Shown here: piece after piece, positions 18,358-27,781 of the stretch | How the letters are laid out: each line of letters opens with the position of its first letter | How positions within the stretch are numbered: position 1 is the first letter of the stretch | NCBI RefSeq assembly: GCF_002272745.1 | Contig: NZ_NPBD01000018.1 | Coordinates: forward strand, 124,001-188,000 | From: Terribacillus saccharophilus | GTDB taxonomy: Bacteria; Bacillota; Bacilli; Bacillales; Amphibacillaceae | Direction of reading: 5' to 3' | DNA length: 64,000 bases | The notes under the pieces: generated by a model | What the model was told of the DNA's origin: nothing | What the model saw: the letters and a program-made list of their open reading frames with translations, nothing else | The model's database searches: none | Position numbers and translations under genes: made by a program

Positions 18358-20290
18358 TAGTCTGATACTCCGTAATCTGAAGAAAAATCTGCGTAACTAT
18401 TATCTGTATGTATTTGCTTTGATTTTCAGCGCTGGTCTATATTTTGCATTTGTAACACTGCAATATGATAAGTCGATGGATCCAGTAGAGGGTTCGGTAA
18501 AAGGTGGAGCAGGTATAGCGACCGCTTCGGTACTTCTTATCTTTATCGTTGCTATATTCTTGCTGTATGCAAATACTATTTTTATCAAACAGCGCAGCAA
18601 GGAAATCGGTTTGTTTCAGCTGATCGGTATGACGAAAAATAAGATTTTCAGATTGTTAAGTGCAGAAAATGCAATCCTTTATTTTGGCAGTCTCCTAATC
18701 GGAATCGCATTAGGATTTGCCGGTTCAAAGCTATTAATCATGATATTGTTCAAAGTTACAGGTGTTGAGGGAATCGCATCCTTGTCCTTTTCGTCAAGGG
18801 CGTTACTTCAAACTTTACTAGTATTCGTATGTATCTATGTACTCATCATGCTTATGAATATACTCTTCATCAAACGCCAGACGATTCTTTCATTGTTTCA
18901 CGTGAAATCAAAAACAGAAATGACGGCGAGGAAGCTTTCCATATTCCAAGTTATCATTGGGATTTTAGGGATTGCACTGATCGCAGTAGGATATATCGTC
19001 TCTGGCAAGTTGTTCGATGGTGATTTTTCATCAATGATTGAATTGTTTGGAGCCATGTTCTTTATCCTGTTTTGTGTCATTCTGGGAACATATTTGTTCT
19101 ATAAAGGGTCTGTTGCTTTCTTAGTAAGCCTTATTAGGAAGCAAAAAGGCGGCTATTTGAATATCAAGCAGGTACTGTCCCTTTCATCCATCATGTTCCG
19201 TATGAAATCCAATGCGATGCTACTTACCATCATTACCACTGTATCTGCGTTGGCAATTGGTTTGCTTTCCCTGAGCTATATCACGTTTTATTCCGCTGAG
19301 GAAACAGCTTATAACTATACAGGAGGGGAAGATTTCTCCTTACTGACAGAGAGCGATGCAGAAACTTTTCGTCAAGCTTTGGATGATAATAATATCGCTT
19401 ATACGGAAGACAAAGCGGAAGTGTACACAGTGCAGCTCAACATCGAAAATATTCTGCAAACGGAGCTGGAACTGAACTTTGATTCCTCTATGATGGATAC
19501 AGCTGTAATCAGCGAGAAAGCAGCAGGGTTAGATGTAGCTCCAGATGAATTGAAACTGACTGGATATAATGAATTGCTGCAACGCTTCATGTCACTGAAG
19601 GACAAGGGTGATGTTACTGTCCTTGGGAAAGAGACCGAAACAACACTGCATTACACAGGGCTCGAGGACGAGTATCCAATCTCCAACTATTACACCATGG
19701 GCGGTCTGCCGACTATGATAGTCGATGATGCTCTATTCCAGGAGTTGAAGCAAGATATCAATCCAGAATTGAATCAAGGTTATCATTGGTATTTCGGTTA
19801 TACCATTGATGATGCTGAACAGCTGCAAAAGGCAAACAATTTATTTAACGGTCTCGATCTAGAAGCAAAGGATAATAGTGAATCTAGAATCGATATACTC
19901 GAAGATCAGAAATCAACAATCGGCTTAACTTTGTTCATCGTTGGATTCCTAGGTCTGACATTCTTGATCACGTCGGGCTGTATTCTCTATTTCAAGCAGA
20001 TGGATGAAGCAGAAAGTGAGAAACCGAATTATACGATTCTACGCAAGCTTGGCTTCACAACAACGGATCTTCGCCGCGGTATCCAGCGTAAGCAGCTGTT
20101 CAACTTTGGAATACCGCTTATCATCGGACTTTTGCACAGCTACTTTGCTGTCCAATCGGGCTGGTTTTTGTTCGGATCGGTCATGCTGACACCGATGATT
20201 GTCGTGATGGTCATCTACACTATTTTGTATTCGATCTTCGGCATTCTTTCCGTTATCCACTACAACAAGGTAATCAAACAATCGCTTTAA
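18347..20290 (+). CDS. BceB-type ABC permease with large extracellular domain
   Basis: 647 residues. Hydrophobic segments are arranged as one N-terminal helix, FtsX-like groups and, between about residues 325 and 525, a ~200-residue extracytoplasmic domain (starting near [17 protein letters not shown]), followed by three last helices. This layout is specific to BceB-type permeases and the large loop is the presumed peptide-sensing part. ATG at 18347 overlaps the end of the ATPase gene; the in-frame codon at 18326 is rejected because it has no ribosome site. Specificity (bacitracin, nisin-like or other) cannot be read from sequence. Confidence 0.88.
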   Translation: MSINSLILRNLKKNLRNYYLYVFALIFSAGLYFAFVTLQYDKSMDPVEGSVKGGAGIATASVLLIFIVAIFLLYANTIFIKQRSKEIGLFQLIGMTKNKIFRLLSAENAILYFGSLLIGIALGFAGSKLLIMILFKVTGVEGIASLSFSSRALLQTLLVFVCIYVLIMLMNILFIKRQTILSLFHVKSKTEMTARKLSIFQVIIGILGIALIAVGYIVSGKLFDGDFSSMIELFGAMFFILFCVILGTYLFYKGSVAFLVSLIRKQKGGYLNIKQVLSLSSIMFRMKSNAMLLTIITTVSALAIGLLSLSYITFYSAEETAYNYTGGEDFSLLTESDAETFRQALDDNNIAYTEDKAEVYTVQLNIENILQTELELNFDSSMMDTAVISEKAAGLDVAPDELKLTGYNELLQRFMSLKDKGDVTVLGKETETTLHYTGLEDEYPISNYYTMGGLPTMIVDDALFQELKQDINPELNQGYHWYFGYTIDDAEQLQKANNLFNGLDLEAKDNSESRIDILEDQKSTIGLTLFIVGFLGLTFLITSGCILYFKQMDEAESEKPNYTILRKLGFTTTDLRRGIQRKQLFNFGIPLIIGLLHSYFAVQSGWFLFGSVMLTPMIVVMVIYTILYSIFGILSVIHYNKVIKQSL

Positions 20291-20334
20291 ACTATAGGGC
20301 TGCTCGGCACCCTTCATATTGGTAAAGACTTTTT

Positions 20335-20362
20335 AAGGGCAGTCAACAGACTGTCCTTTTTG
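20335..20362 (+). terminator. Intrinsic terminator after the bce-like operon
   Basis: GGCAGTC-AACA-GACTGTCC with a five-T tail, about 45 bases after the permease stop. Confidence 0.8.
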
Positions 20363-20455
20363 TTTGTGAGTATTCTTACGTTAAGGAGAAAGATGAAAGG
20401 GTATAGGGGTAGGAGAGTGTGATACATACTAGTGTTAGAAAAGGAGGAGAATCGA

Positions 20456-21001
20456 ATGAGGATACTGATGATTCTGCTTATGGCAGTTTTTGTGCTCAGT
20501 GCGTGCGGTAATAATGAACCCCAAACGCATGAAAGCCAGGGGGCCGATGATACGGAACATATGCAGCATGATGAATCCGGAAAATTGCCGGAGGGACTGA
20601 AGGAAGCAGATGATCCGGAATTCCCACTTGGCAGCAAAGCAATTATCCAGGCTGACCATATGGAAGGGATGAAAGGTGCGGAGGCAACCATCGTTGGTGC
20701 ATATGATACATACGCTTATGAAGTGACGTATACACCAACGAATGGCGGCAAGCATGTTGATCACCATCGCTGGGTAATTCAGGAAGAGCTGAAGGAGCCG
20801 GATGAGCATCCGCTGGAACCGGGAATCGAGGCTACGCTTAAGGCCGACCACATGGAGGGGATGAAGGGCTCGACTGCGATTGTGGAAAAAGTAGAGGATA
20901 CAACAGTATATATGGTCGACTACACTTCGACGGCAACAGGTGAAGAAGTGAAAAACCATAAGTGGCTGACGGAAGAAGAGTTGGCACCATTAAAAGAATA
21001 G
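20456..21001 (+). CDS. YdhK family lipoprotein (two DUF1541 repeats)
   Basis: 181 residues from ATG at 20456 (SD AAAGGAGGAG). A lipobox LSAC ends the signal peptide near residue 17. After an acidic, His/Met-containing linker come two tandem DUF1541 repeats, each beginning with a segment like GSKAIIQADHMEGMKGAEA / GIEATLKADHMEGMKGSTA and ending with HHRWVIQEEL / NHKWLTEEEL. The duplicated HMEGM motifs hint at metal or small-ligand binding, but function is unknown; family members are often found near copper or stress genes. It is directly upstream of the Zur-controlled importer, but a terminator separates the two. Confidence 0.85.
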   Translation: MRILMILLMAVFVLSACGNNEPQTHESQGADDTEHMQHDESGKLPEGLKEADDPEFPLGSKAIIQADHMEGMKGAEATIVGAYDTYAYEVTYTPTNGGKHVDHHRWVIQEELKEPDEHPLEPGIEATLKADHMEGMKGSTAIVEKVEDTTVYMVDYTSTATGEEVKNHKWLTEEELAPLKE

Positions 21002-21028
21002 CTCCACAGCGGGGCTATTTTTTTATGG
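20998..21028 (+). terminator. Intrinsic terminator
   Basis: ATAGCTCC/GGGGCTAT stem (one wobble) with a seven-T tail, overlapping the ydhK-like stop codon. Confidence 0.8.
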
Positions 21029-21037
21029 GAATTTATC

Positions 21038-21086
21038 TTTACAAAACGTAATGATTACGATAATATACAAAACGTAATGATTACGA
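21038..21086 (+). promoter_or_regulatory. Promoter with two Zur boxes
   Basis: ACGTAATGATTACGA occurs twice exactly (21046-21060 and 21072-21086), each inside a 20-bp direct repeat spaced 26 bp apart. It matches the Bacillus Zur box (TCGTAATnATTACGA). The first copy fills the 17-bp spacer between TTTACA (21038-21043) and TAATAT (21061-21066), and the second covers the start region, so zinc-bound Zur would block transcription. Confidence 0.88.
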
Positions 21087-21124
21087 AATTATCGCATACA
21101 TATAGATTTTGAGGAGGAAGACGG

Positions 21125-22651
21125 ATGAAGAAATTATGGGTAAAGGTTTTAGGGGTAGCAGGATTGTTACTTCTGCTTGCAGCTTGTACGGATAATGCAG
21201 ATTCGGAGGGTGACAAGAAGCATCTGACCTTCGTTTATAATTTCGCGACAAACTCCTTAGATCCGAATGTAGACTCCAGCTATGTTCCGCTTCGGGCCGG
21301 TTTGACAGAAACGTTAGTGAAACTAAATGAAGAAACACTGACGATTGAACCTTGGCTCGCAGAAAGCTGGGAAGGAACAAATGAGGGAAAAGAATGGACG
21401 ATTCAGCTTCGGGAGGATATCTCCTTCCAGAACGGTCAACCAATGGATGCAGAAGCGGTGAAAGCATCTTTGGAGAGATCAATGAAGGATAATGTAGCGA
21501 TTCAAAACGCCTTGAAGATTGATTCTATTGAAGCAGATGGAATGACCCTGCATATATCAAATACACAGCCATTCCCTGAATTCGTTTCCGAGCTTGTGAA
21601 TCCGAATACTTCTATCATCGATGTAGAAGCAGGCGACTTTGTTAACAATCCAATTGGGACAGGCCCATTCAAGCTAGACTCCTTCACACCAGGCAGCAAG
21701 CTGGAGTTAGTTCGGAATGAAGATTATTGGGACGAGACTGCAAAGCTTGATTCTGTGACATTTTCCTTTAATGAAGATGCGAATGCCCGCTCACTTGCAT
21801 TAGAGTCTGGTAATGCAGATGTTGTATTCCGACCAGAAGTGGAAAGCATTGAGACTTTAGAGGCGAAGGAAGGCATCAAGGTTGAATCAACGGAAACATT
21901 CCGAGTGCACCAAATGACGATGAACTTGGAACGAGAATCCTTGAAAGATGTGAATGTACGAAAAGCAGTAGATGCTTTAATCAACCGAGATGAAATTGTA
22001 GATTCTGTATTACTGGGCTATGCGCAGTCAGCCAAAGGTCCATTCCCAGATTCATTGCCGTTTGCTCCAACATACAGTGATCGTGAAACAGGAGCGGAAG
22101 TAGCAAAGGAATATTTGGAGAAAGCAGGCTACTCCCTTCAGGATGGAAAGATGCAAAAGGATGGAGAGCCTTTGGAGTTCACATTGCTCACATATTCTGC
22201 GCGAGCGGATTTGCCGCTGATTGCGCAAATATTCCAATCAGATGCGAAGAAGCTTGGGATTGATGTAGAGCTTCGCCAAATTGAGATTCCAGAAGAATAT
22301 ATGGCATCTAATCGTGATTGGGATCTGGCAACATACAGCAATCTGACAGCTCCTCGGGGAGATGCAGGCTATTATCTGAATGCAACATACCATCCGGATG
22401 GAGCATTGAATTTTAGCGGTGCAAACGAACCGGAACTAACGAAGATCATTGATCAATTAAATGTTACTGTTGACATGGACAAGCGTTCGGAATTGGCGGA
22501 AGAGGCAGCGAACTATGTGGATGAAAACCAAATTAATTCCTTTGTGTTATATCCGGATACGCTTGTAGCCTATGACGAGACAAAAGTGAAGAACTGGGTA
22601 ACGACAAGAAGTGAGTATTACATGATTACAAATCAACTGGATGTGAAGTGA
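21125..22651 (+). CDS. Metal or metallophore ABC transporter substrate-binding lipoprotein (NikA/CntA-like)
   Basis: 508 residues. Lipobox LAAC ends the signal peptide at about residue 20. The body is a family 5 solute-binding protein (PWLAESWEGTNEGKEWTIQL, NPIGTGPFKL, TYHPDGALNFSG) and most resembles the nickel-binding NikA/CntA subgroup. Two Zur boxes in the promoter indicate induction under zinc starvation, so zinc, or a zinc complex with an opine-like metallophore as in staphylococcal Cnt, is the likely cargo. First gene of a five-gene ABC operon; no metallophore biosynthesis genes (cntKLM-like) are in the window. Confidence 0.85.
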   Translation: MKKLWVKVLGVAGLLLLLAACTDNADSEGDKKHLTFVYNFATNSLDPNVDSSYVPLRAGLTETLVKLNEETLTIEPWLAESWEGTNEGKEWTIQLREDISFQNGQPMDAEAVKASLERSMKDNVAIQNALKIDSIEADGMTLHISNTQPFPEFVSELVNPNTSIIDVEAGDFVNNPIGTGPFKLDSFTPGSKLELVRNEDYWDETAKLDSVTFSFNEDANARSLALESGNADVVFRPEVESIETLEAKEGIKVESTETFRVHQMTMNLERESLKDVNVRKAVDALINRDEIVDSVLLGYAQSAKGPFPDSLPFAPTYSDRETGAEVAKEYLEKAGYSLQDGKMQKDGEPLEFTLLTYSARADLPLIAQIFQSDAKKLGIDVELRQIEIPEEYMASNRDWDLATYSNLTAPRGDAGYYLNATYHPDGALNFSGANEPELTKIIDQLNVTVDMDKRSELAEEAANYVDENQINSFVLYPDTLVAYDETKVKNWVTTRSEYYMITNQLDVK

Positions 22652-23595
22652 TGTTTCGTATTATTGGAAAGCGATTGACGGAGGTTATACTGTTTATCTT
22701 ATTTGTTACTTTTTGCAGTTTTCTGTTCCTCCGTCTAGCCCCTGGTGATCCAGCGCTAACGATACTGAATGTAGATGAACTAAATGTCAGTCAGGAGCAA
22801 GTGGAAGATTTGCGTGAAGATATGGGATTCAATGACCCAGTGCTAGTCCAGTATGGCAAATGGCTTCTGGACTTCGTTCGTTTTGATTTCGGGAACTCGT
22901 ATATCACGAATCAGCCTGTCGGAGAATTGCTGCTTGCCAGCCTTCCGGCAACGCTCGAGCTGACATTGGGATCTTTGCTCGTTATGCTGTTGGTCGCTAT
23001 ACCATTAGGTTCGCTTTCCGCATTATATAAGGGAAGCTGGATCGATCATGTGAGCCGTTACTTCTCCATTATCGGTGCAGCTGTTCCAAGTTTTTGGCTT
23101 GGTCTTATTTTAATCGATGTATTTGCAGTAAGATTCAGCTGGTTTCCGACTATGGGACGTGATGGGTTTATTTCGCTCATATTGCCAGCTGTTACATTGG
23201 GCTTGGCCATTGCAGGAGTATACGTGCGGCTGCTCCGTTCCAGCTTACTGGATTCGCTGAATCAAGAATTCATCCGTGCAGCCAGAGCTCGTGGAATATC
23301 GGAAATGCGCATTTTCTTCTCTCATGCTTTCCGACACAGTCTGCCTCCTGTCATCACCGTATTTGGTGTCAGCCTCGGAAGCTTAATCGGCGGCGTGGTC
23401 GTAGTAGAAGTGCTGTTTTCTTACCCGGGAGCTGGTAAGCTCGTCGTCGACTCCATCCGTCAGCGTGATTATCCGCTCATCCAGGGCTATATTGTCTTGA
23501 TGGCAGCTATCGTATTTGTCGTCAACACGCTTGTGGATTTATCCTATCGCTATGTAAATCCGGAACTGCGGTTAAAAGAAAGGAAGCTCAGCTAG
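22651..23595 (+). CDS. ABC permease, NikB/CntB-like
   Basis: 314 residues, six hydrophobic segments, with the DppB-type features: N-terminal helix followed by RLAPGDPA, and the EAA-like loop FIRAARARGISEMRIFFSHAFRHSLPP. It forms the membrane channel with the next permease. ATG at 22651 overlaps the TGA of the binding-protein gene (TGATG); a GTG one codon earlier is possible. Confidence 0.88.
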   Translation: MFRIIGKRLTEVILFILFVTFCSFLFLRLAPGDPALTILNVDELNVSQEQVEDLREDMGFNDPVLVQYGKWLLDFVRFDFGNSYITNQPVGELLLASLPATLELTLGSLLVMLLVAIPLGSLSALYKGSWIDHVSRYFSIIGAAVPSFWLGLILIDVFAVRFSWFPTMGRDGFISLILPAVTLGLAIAGVYVRLLRSSLLDSLNQEFIRAARARGISEMRIFFSHAFRHSLPPVITVFGVSLGSLIGGVVVVEVLFSYPGAGKLVVDSIRQRDYPLIQGYIVLMAAIVFVVNTLVDLSYRYVNPELRLKERKLS

Positions 23596-24438
23596 ATGTC
23601 TGTTATGGCTCTCTCACAGAAAAAGATAAAAAAAGCCAAGGTATGGCTGATCGGCATCATTTTCCTGCTGGTTATGGCAGCTGTTGCCTATACATTCCTT
23701 TACTTGAAGCATGATGCTGCCATGACAGATGTTGGGAACCGTCTGGCATCCCCATCAGGGGAGCATCCGATGGGAACAGACCATTTGGGCCGTGATGTGC
23801 TGACGCGTTTGATGCTTGGCTTCCGGCTGACGGTCGGCTACAGCGTACTCGCCTTGGGGGCAGCTGTTATTATCGGTGTACCGTTCGGATTGCTGGCTGG
23901 ATTGAAAAAAGGCTGGATTGATCGAATTTTTATGCGAGTTGCCGATGGTTTTCTTGCTTTTCCGGATACAGTGATCGCAATTGTACTAAGCGGGCTGCTG
24001 GGACCTGGTATCGGGAACCTGCTTTTTGCCATCGTCCTTGTTAAATGGGTCAATTATGCCCGTATGGTGCGCAGTACGGTGCTGACAGAGGTGCAGAAAG
24101 ATTATATTACGATAGCTAGAATTAACGGACTATCCACGGTTTCTATCATGCGCAAGCACTTGCTTCCTCATATTGTTGGTAACGTATTGGTTCTTGCCAG
24201 CCTGGACTTCGGTAAAATCATCCTGCTCATTTCCTCTCTCTCTTATATCGGACTCGGCGCACAGCCGCCGACACCGGAATGGGGCGCTATGCTGAATGAA
24301 TCAAGACCTTACTTCCAGATGAATCCGGAAATGATGGTGTATCCAGGATTGGCTATTGTTGTGGTGGTACTCGCAGCCAATGTGCTTGGTGATTATTTAC
24401 GAGATAAGTTTGATGTGAAAAAGGAGGTGCAGCCATGA
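23596..24438 (+). CDS. ABC permease, NikC/CntC-like
   Basis: 280 residues, DppC type: N-terminal membrane helix, then PMGTDHLGRDVLTRLMLG, and the EAA loop YITIARINGLSTVSIMRKHLLPH. It begins directly after the previous stop. An in-frame ATG at 23605 is an alternative start. Partner of the NikB/CntB-like permease in the Zur-controlled importer. Confidence 0.88.
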   Translation: MSVMALSQKKIKKAKVWLIGIIFLLVMAAVAYTFLYLKHDAAMTDVGNRLASPSGEHPMGTDHLGRDVLTRLMLGFRLTVGYSVLALGAAVIIGVPFGLLAGLKKGWIDRIFMRVADGFLAFPDTVIAIVLSGLLGPGIGNLLFAIVLVKWVNYARMVRSTVLTEVQKDYITIARINGLSTVSIMRKHLLPHIVGNVLVLASLDFGKIILLISSLSYIGLGAQPPTPEWGAMLNESRPYFQMNPEMMVYPGLAIVVVVLAANVLGDYLRDKFDVKKEVQP

Positions 24439-25224
24439 TTCTATCAATTGAAGACCTGACAGTATCACATGGTGAAAATACGATTGTTGATAATGTCAGT
24501 CTTACGATCGGTAAAGGGGAGTGGGTTGCACTTGTTGGACAGAGTGGAAGCGGAAAAACTATGCTTTCCCAGGCGGTCGGACAGATGCTCGGACCTAATC
24601 TGAAAGCTAGCGGGAGTGTAGTCTATCAAGACCAAAATCTACTCCAATTATCTAATCAGGAAATAAAACAGCTGCGCGGTAAGGCAATCAGTTATATTTT
24701 TCAGGATTATCACGGCTCCTTTACACCTTTCATGACAATCAGTCAGCATATGGATGAGTATTTGCAAACGCACGGAGTAAAGGGAAAAGCACAGCGTGAA
24801 ACGATGATGCGCGAGGCGCTGCTTTCGGTAGGCCTTGATGACAGCTTTACGAAGCGTTATCCATTTCAGCTAAGCGGAGGACAGTTGCAGCGTGCGTCCA
24901 TTGCGATTGCATTGCTGCTGGAACCGGATGTGCTGATTGCCGATGAAGCAACAACGGGCTTTGGATAGTGTATCTGCCCATCGCATTCTGACATTGCTGC
25001 AGGAGCTTCAGCAGAAAACAGGCTGTGCCATTTTATTCATTACACATGACTGGCGCCATGTTGTTCGTTACGCGGATAAAATTGCGGTTATGAAGGACGG
25101 GGAAATCATCGAGACAGGATCAAAACAACAGCTCGTGAATCAGCCGAAGCATGCTTATACACGACAGCTGATTCAAGCTGCGCCAACCTTGCCTGTCCGT
25201 ATTCAGGAGGCAAGTAAGTCATGA
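24435..25224 (+). pseudogene. ABC transporter ATPase, NikD/CntD-like, interrupted by a one-base frameshift
   Basis: The first part (24435-24968) carries Walker A GQSGSGKT, the Q loop YIFQDYHGSF, signature LSGGQLQRAS and Walker B LIADEATT, then reads GFG and stops at TAG. The remainder (24960-25224) continues in another frame with the D-loop ALDSVS, switch His in FITHD and the oligopeptide-type C-terminus. Removing one G from the GGG at 24956-24958 restores DEATTALDSVS and a normal protein of about 262 residues. It is therefore either a true inactivating insertion or a sequencing error. Overlaps its neighbours on both sides (ATGA-type), so the operon is otherwise intact. Confidence 0.85.
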
Positions 25225-25982
25225 CAATTCTAGAAATCAATAATCTCAGTAAAAGCTATCAACCTGGCAATCTAGCAGTTCGTGATGTTTCTTTATCCAT
25301 TGGACAAGGCGAGTGCCTCGGGTTGGTAGGAGAAAGCGGCTGCGGCAAAAGTACATTGGCTCGATGTGTTCTGGGAGTAGAAGAGATGAATGACGGGACA
25401 ATTGCATTTAATGGATTGTTACTTGATAAAATGAATCGACAGGAACTTCGAAACTATCGCCGGAATATCCAGACCGTCTTCCAGAATCCAACTGCATCAC
25501 TGAATCCAAAGCTCAAAATCAAGGATTCCCTCCTGGATCCTTATCTGCAATTTCACAAAGAGCTACAGCTGGAGCATTTTACTTATACGACAAAAAAAGC
25601 ATTTGTCGAGCAGCTGCTGGAAACAGTAGAATTGCCGACAGAACTAGGCGATCGTTATCCGCATGAACTGAGTGGCGGACAAAAACAGCGCGTTACCATT
25701 GCTCGCGCAATCAGTATTGAGCCAAAGCTAATCGTCTTGGATGAGCCGACAGCAAGCTTAGATGTGCTTTCTCAAGGAGCTATTCTGGACCTGCTCGTCT
25801 CGTTGCAGAAAGCGCTAGGCATGTCTTATCTCTTCATCTCACATGATTTGGCTGCTGTATATCAGCTTAGTCAGCACATTGCGGTAATGAAAGACGGAGA
25901 GCTGCTTGATTTGTTCCAGAGAGAAGATATTTATGGTACTAGTCGTCATAACTATACAAAAGAATTGATCAGCATATTTTAA
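25221..25982 (+). CDS. ABC transporter ATPase, NikE/CntF-like
   Basis: 253 residues. Walker A GESGCGKST, signature LSGGQKQRVTIARA, Walker B LIVLDEPTASLD and switch His in FISHD. OppF/NikE type. It overlaps the disrupted ATPase gene by four bases. With only one intact ATPase the importer may be non-functional unless the frameshift is an artefact or this subunit can work alone. Confidence 0.9.
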   Translation: MTILEINNLSKSYQPGNLAVRDVSLSIGQGECLGLVGESGCGKSTLARCVLGVEEMNDGTIAFNGLLLDKMNRQELRNYRRNIQTVFQNPTASLNPKLKIKDSLLDPYLQFHKELQLEHFTYTTKKAFVEQLLETVELPTELGDRYPHELSGGQKQRVTIARAISIEPKLIVLDEPTASLDVLSQGAILDLLVSLQKALGMSYLFISHDLAAVYQLSQHIAVMKDGELLDLFQREDIYGTSRHNYTKELISIF

Positions 25983-26011
25983 GCGGATGCTCTATGAGCA
26001 TCCGCTTTTTG
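25981..26011. terminator. Bidirectional intrinsic terminator
   Basis: A perfect 12-bp stem (AAGCGGATGCTC / GAGCATCCGCTT) with TAT loop and T tail separates the importer operon from the convergent threonyl-tRNA synthetase gene. Confidence 0.88.
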
Positions 26012-27205
26012 TTAACCCTCGAACTGTTTGATAAGATTCTCCAAAGAAAGTTCCCCAATATTTCCTTCCGGCCGCTTTCGGACAGCCACTGTTTTGTTTT
26101 GCATTTCGCTGTCTCCGACAATAAGCAAATAAGGAATTTTCTGCTGGGAACCCTTCCGGATCTTAAGACCAATCTTTTCTGAGCGATCGTCGACTGATAC
26201 GCGGTAACCTGCCTTTCGTAGTTCCTCGCAAACTGCATGTGCATAATCTGCATGTACATCGCTGATTGGAAGTATGCTTGCTTGGACAGGTGCCAGCCAG
26301 AACGGGAAGTCCCCTGCATAATGCTCGATGAGAATAGCCATAAAGCGCTCGATTGAGCCGTAAATAGCCCGGTGAATCATGATTGGCTGTCTGCGGCTAT
26401 TCTCTTGATCTACATAGCTGCAGTCGAATTTTTCAGGCATTTGGAAATCTAGTTGGACAGTGCCGCATTGCCAGCTGCGTCCAAGGCTATCGAGAATGTG
26501 GAAATCGATTTTTGGTCCGTAGAAAGCACCATCACCAGCGTTCACTTTATACGCAATTCCCTGTCGTTTCAGGACATTTTCTAGAGCTGCCTCCGCTTTA
26601 TCCCAAACAGCTGGTGAACCCATGAAGTCTTCTGGTCGAGTGGATAGTTCTACTTCATAAGTAAAGCCGAACAGGCTGTAAAAACTATCTATCAGCTGGA
26701 GTACTTTTTCGACCTCTTGTTCGATCTGATCTTCTCGGACGAATAAATGCGCATCATCCTGTGTAAATGACCGAACGCGCAGTAATCCGTTCAGAGAACC
26801 TGACAGTTCATGCCGGTGCACCAGTCCTAATTCTGCATAACGCAACGGAAGATCGCGATAACTGCGGAGCTTACTGTTGTAAATGAGGACTGCGCCCGGA
26901 CAGCTCATCGGTTTAATAGCATAGCGCTGATCATCCACTTCTGAGAAATACATATTTTCGTGATAATGATCCCAGTGGCCGGATTGCTCCCAGAGCTGCT
27001 GCTTCATCATGATTGGAGTTTTGATTTCATCATAGCCAGCCTGAGCATGTTTTTCCTTCCACAGCTCCTCCAATTTATTGCGTAATACCATTCCCTTCGG
27101 TAAGAAGAAAGGCATGCCTGGCGCTTCCTCCATACTTAGGAAAAGTTCGAGCTGTTGACCGAGTTTACGATGGTTTCGTTTTTCTGCTTCTGCTTGTTTG
27201 TTCAT
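26012..27205 (-). CDS. Short threonyl-tRNA synthetase lacking TGS and editing domains
   Basis: 397 residues, against about 640 for ordinary ThrRS. It begins (MNKQAEAEKRNHRKLGQQ) exactly where the catalytic domain of full-length ThrRS begins, so the N-terminal TGS and tRNA-editing domains are absent. The class II core is intact: GMPFFLPKG, PMSCPGAVLIYN (zinc-ligand Cys), RVRSFTQDDAHLF, and GTVQLDFQMP. The anticodon-binding domain follows (PVQASILPISD, GEKIG-like SEKIGLKIRKG). ATG at 27205 has AAAGGAGG. Expression is probably controlled by two tandem T-boxes. It is likely a second, starvation- or antibiotic-related ThrRS, but a full-length copy elsewhere cannot be seen. Confidence 0.88.
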   Translation of the reverse strand: MNKQAEAEKRNHRKLGQQLELFLSMEEAPGMPFFLPKGMVLRNKLEELWKEKHAQAGYDEIKTPIMMKQQLWEQSGHWDHYHENMYFSEVDDQRYAIKPMSCPGAVLIYNSKLRSYRDLPLRYAELGLVHRHELSGSLNGLLRVRSFTQDDAHLFVREDQIEQEVEKVLQLIDSFYSLFGFTYEVELSTRPEDFMGSPAVWDKAEAALENVLKRQGIAYKVNAGDGAFYGPKIDFHILDSLGRSWQCGTVQLDFQMPEKFDCSYVDQENSRRQPIMIHRAIYGSIERFMAILIEHYAGDFPFWLAPVQASILPISDVHADYAHAVCEELRKAGYRVSVDDRSEKIGLKIRKGSQQKIPYLLIVGDSEMQNKTVAVRKRPEGNIGELSLENLIKQFEG

Positions 27206-27477
27206 GATAATTCCTCCTTTGAATATAAAAAAGACCACAATCCTCCCGTGATAGGGACGATTGTGGTCGTGGTTCCACCCAAAATTCCGCCAATACTGGC
27301 GCTTCATTCGTGATAACGGATTTCCCGATAGCGGATACTGCTAGTTCCCCGCCATAGCTTGAAGGTGGTAATCCAAATTGTTCTCCTGCAGGGCTTTCAG
27401 CCGGTGACCCTGCTTTCTGTCAGGAGAAGGTTGATTTGAATCATGTCCTTCGCATCGCTTTTAAGATATAAAATTGT
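27206..27477 (-). promoter_or_regulatory. T-box leader 2 (proximal), threonine-specific
   Basis: On the minus strand the conserved T-box GGGTGGAACCACG lies at 27268-27280, followed by an intrinsic terminator (GACCACAAT... ATTGTGGTC with a T run, 27229-27268) and then the synthetase start. A specifier region with ACC (Thr) codons occurs in GGATTACCACCTTC (27361-27374). Uncharged tRNA-Thr would stabilise the antiterminator and let transcription continue. Confidence 0.88.
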
Positions 27478-27730
27478 AAACAAAAAGACCGCACTCATCT
27501 CCCTAAAGGGACGATTGCGGTCGTGGTTCCACCCTAATTTCGTCAGCATAAAGCTGACGCTCCAAAATACGATAACGGTCTTCCCGATTACGGATACTTG
27601 AGTTTCCCCGTAATAGCTCCAAGGTGGTAATGCATGTGCTTATCTGTGAAGGTTTCAGCAATTCCTTCACTCTCTGAAAGAAAGAGGCGCGCGCATCTTG
27701 TCCTTATCAACGCTTTTGTTTTGTTGTATG
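27478..27730 (-). promoter_or_regulatory. T-box leader 1 (distal), threonine-specific
   Basis: A second complete T-box leader upstream of the first: core GGGTGGAACCACG at 27522-27534, terminator stem GACCGC/GCGGTC with T run at 27481-27522, and a specifier region GCATTACCACCTTGG (27619-27633) again with ACC. Both leaders must be antiterminated in series, giving a steep response to uncharged tRNA-Thr, as known for the thrZ gene of B. subtilis, which has three. Confidence 0.88.
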
Positions 27731-27733
27731 CTC

Positions 27734-27762
27734 ATTATACAGATACTGGATATAGCCGTCAA
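27734..27762 (-). promoter_or_regulatory. Promoter of the tandem T-box transcript
   Basis: Minus strand TTGACG (27757-27762), 17-bp spacer, TATAAT (27734-27739). It is divergent from the nucleotidyltransferase gene and lies just upstream of that gene's start at 27782. Confidence 0.8.
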
Positions 27763-27781
27763 ATGGAAATGGGGGATTTTT

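Noticed and set aside
20435..20959. Minus-strand 174-residue frame over the YdhK-like gene
   Set aside because: Antisense shadow with Cys/His/Phe-rich sequence; lipobox and repeats are on the plus strand.
27698..27781. 28-codon N-terminal extension of the nucleotidyltransferase
   Set aside because: It overlaps the T-box promoter on the other strand and lacks a ribosome site; TTG at 27782 has one.
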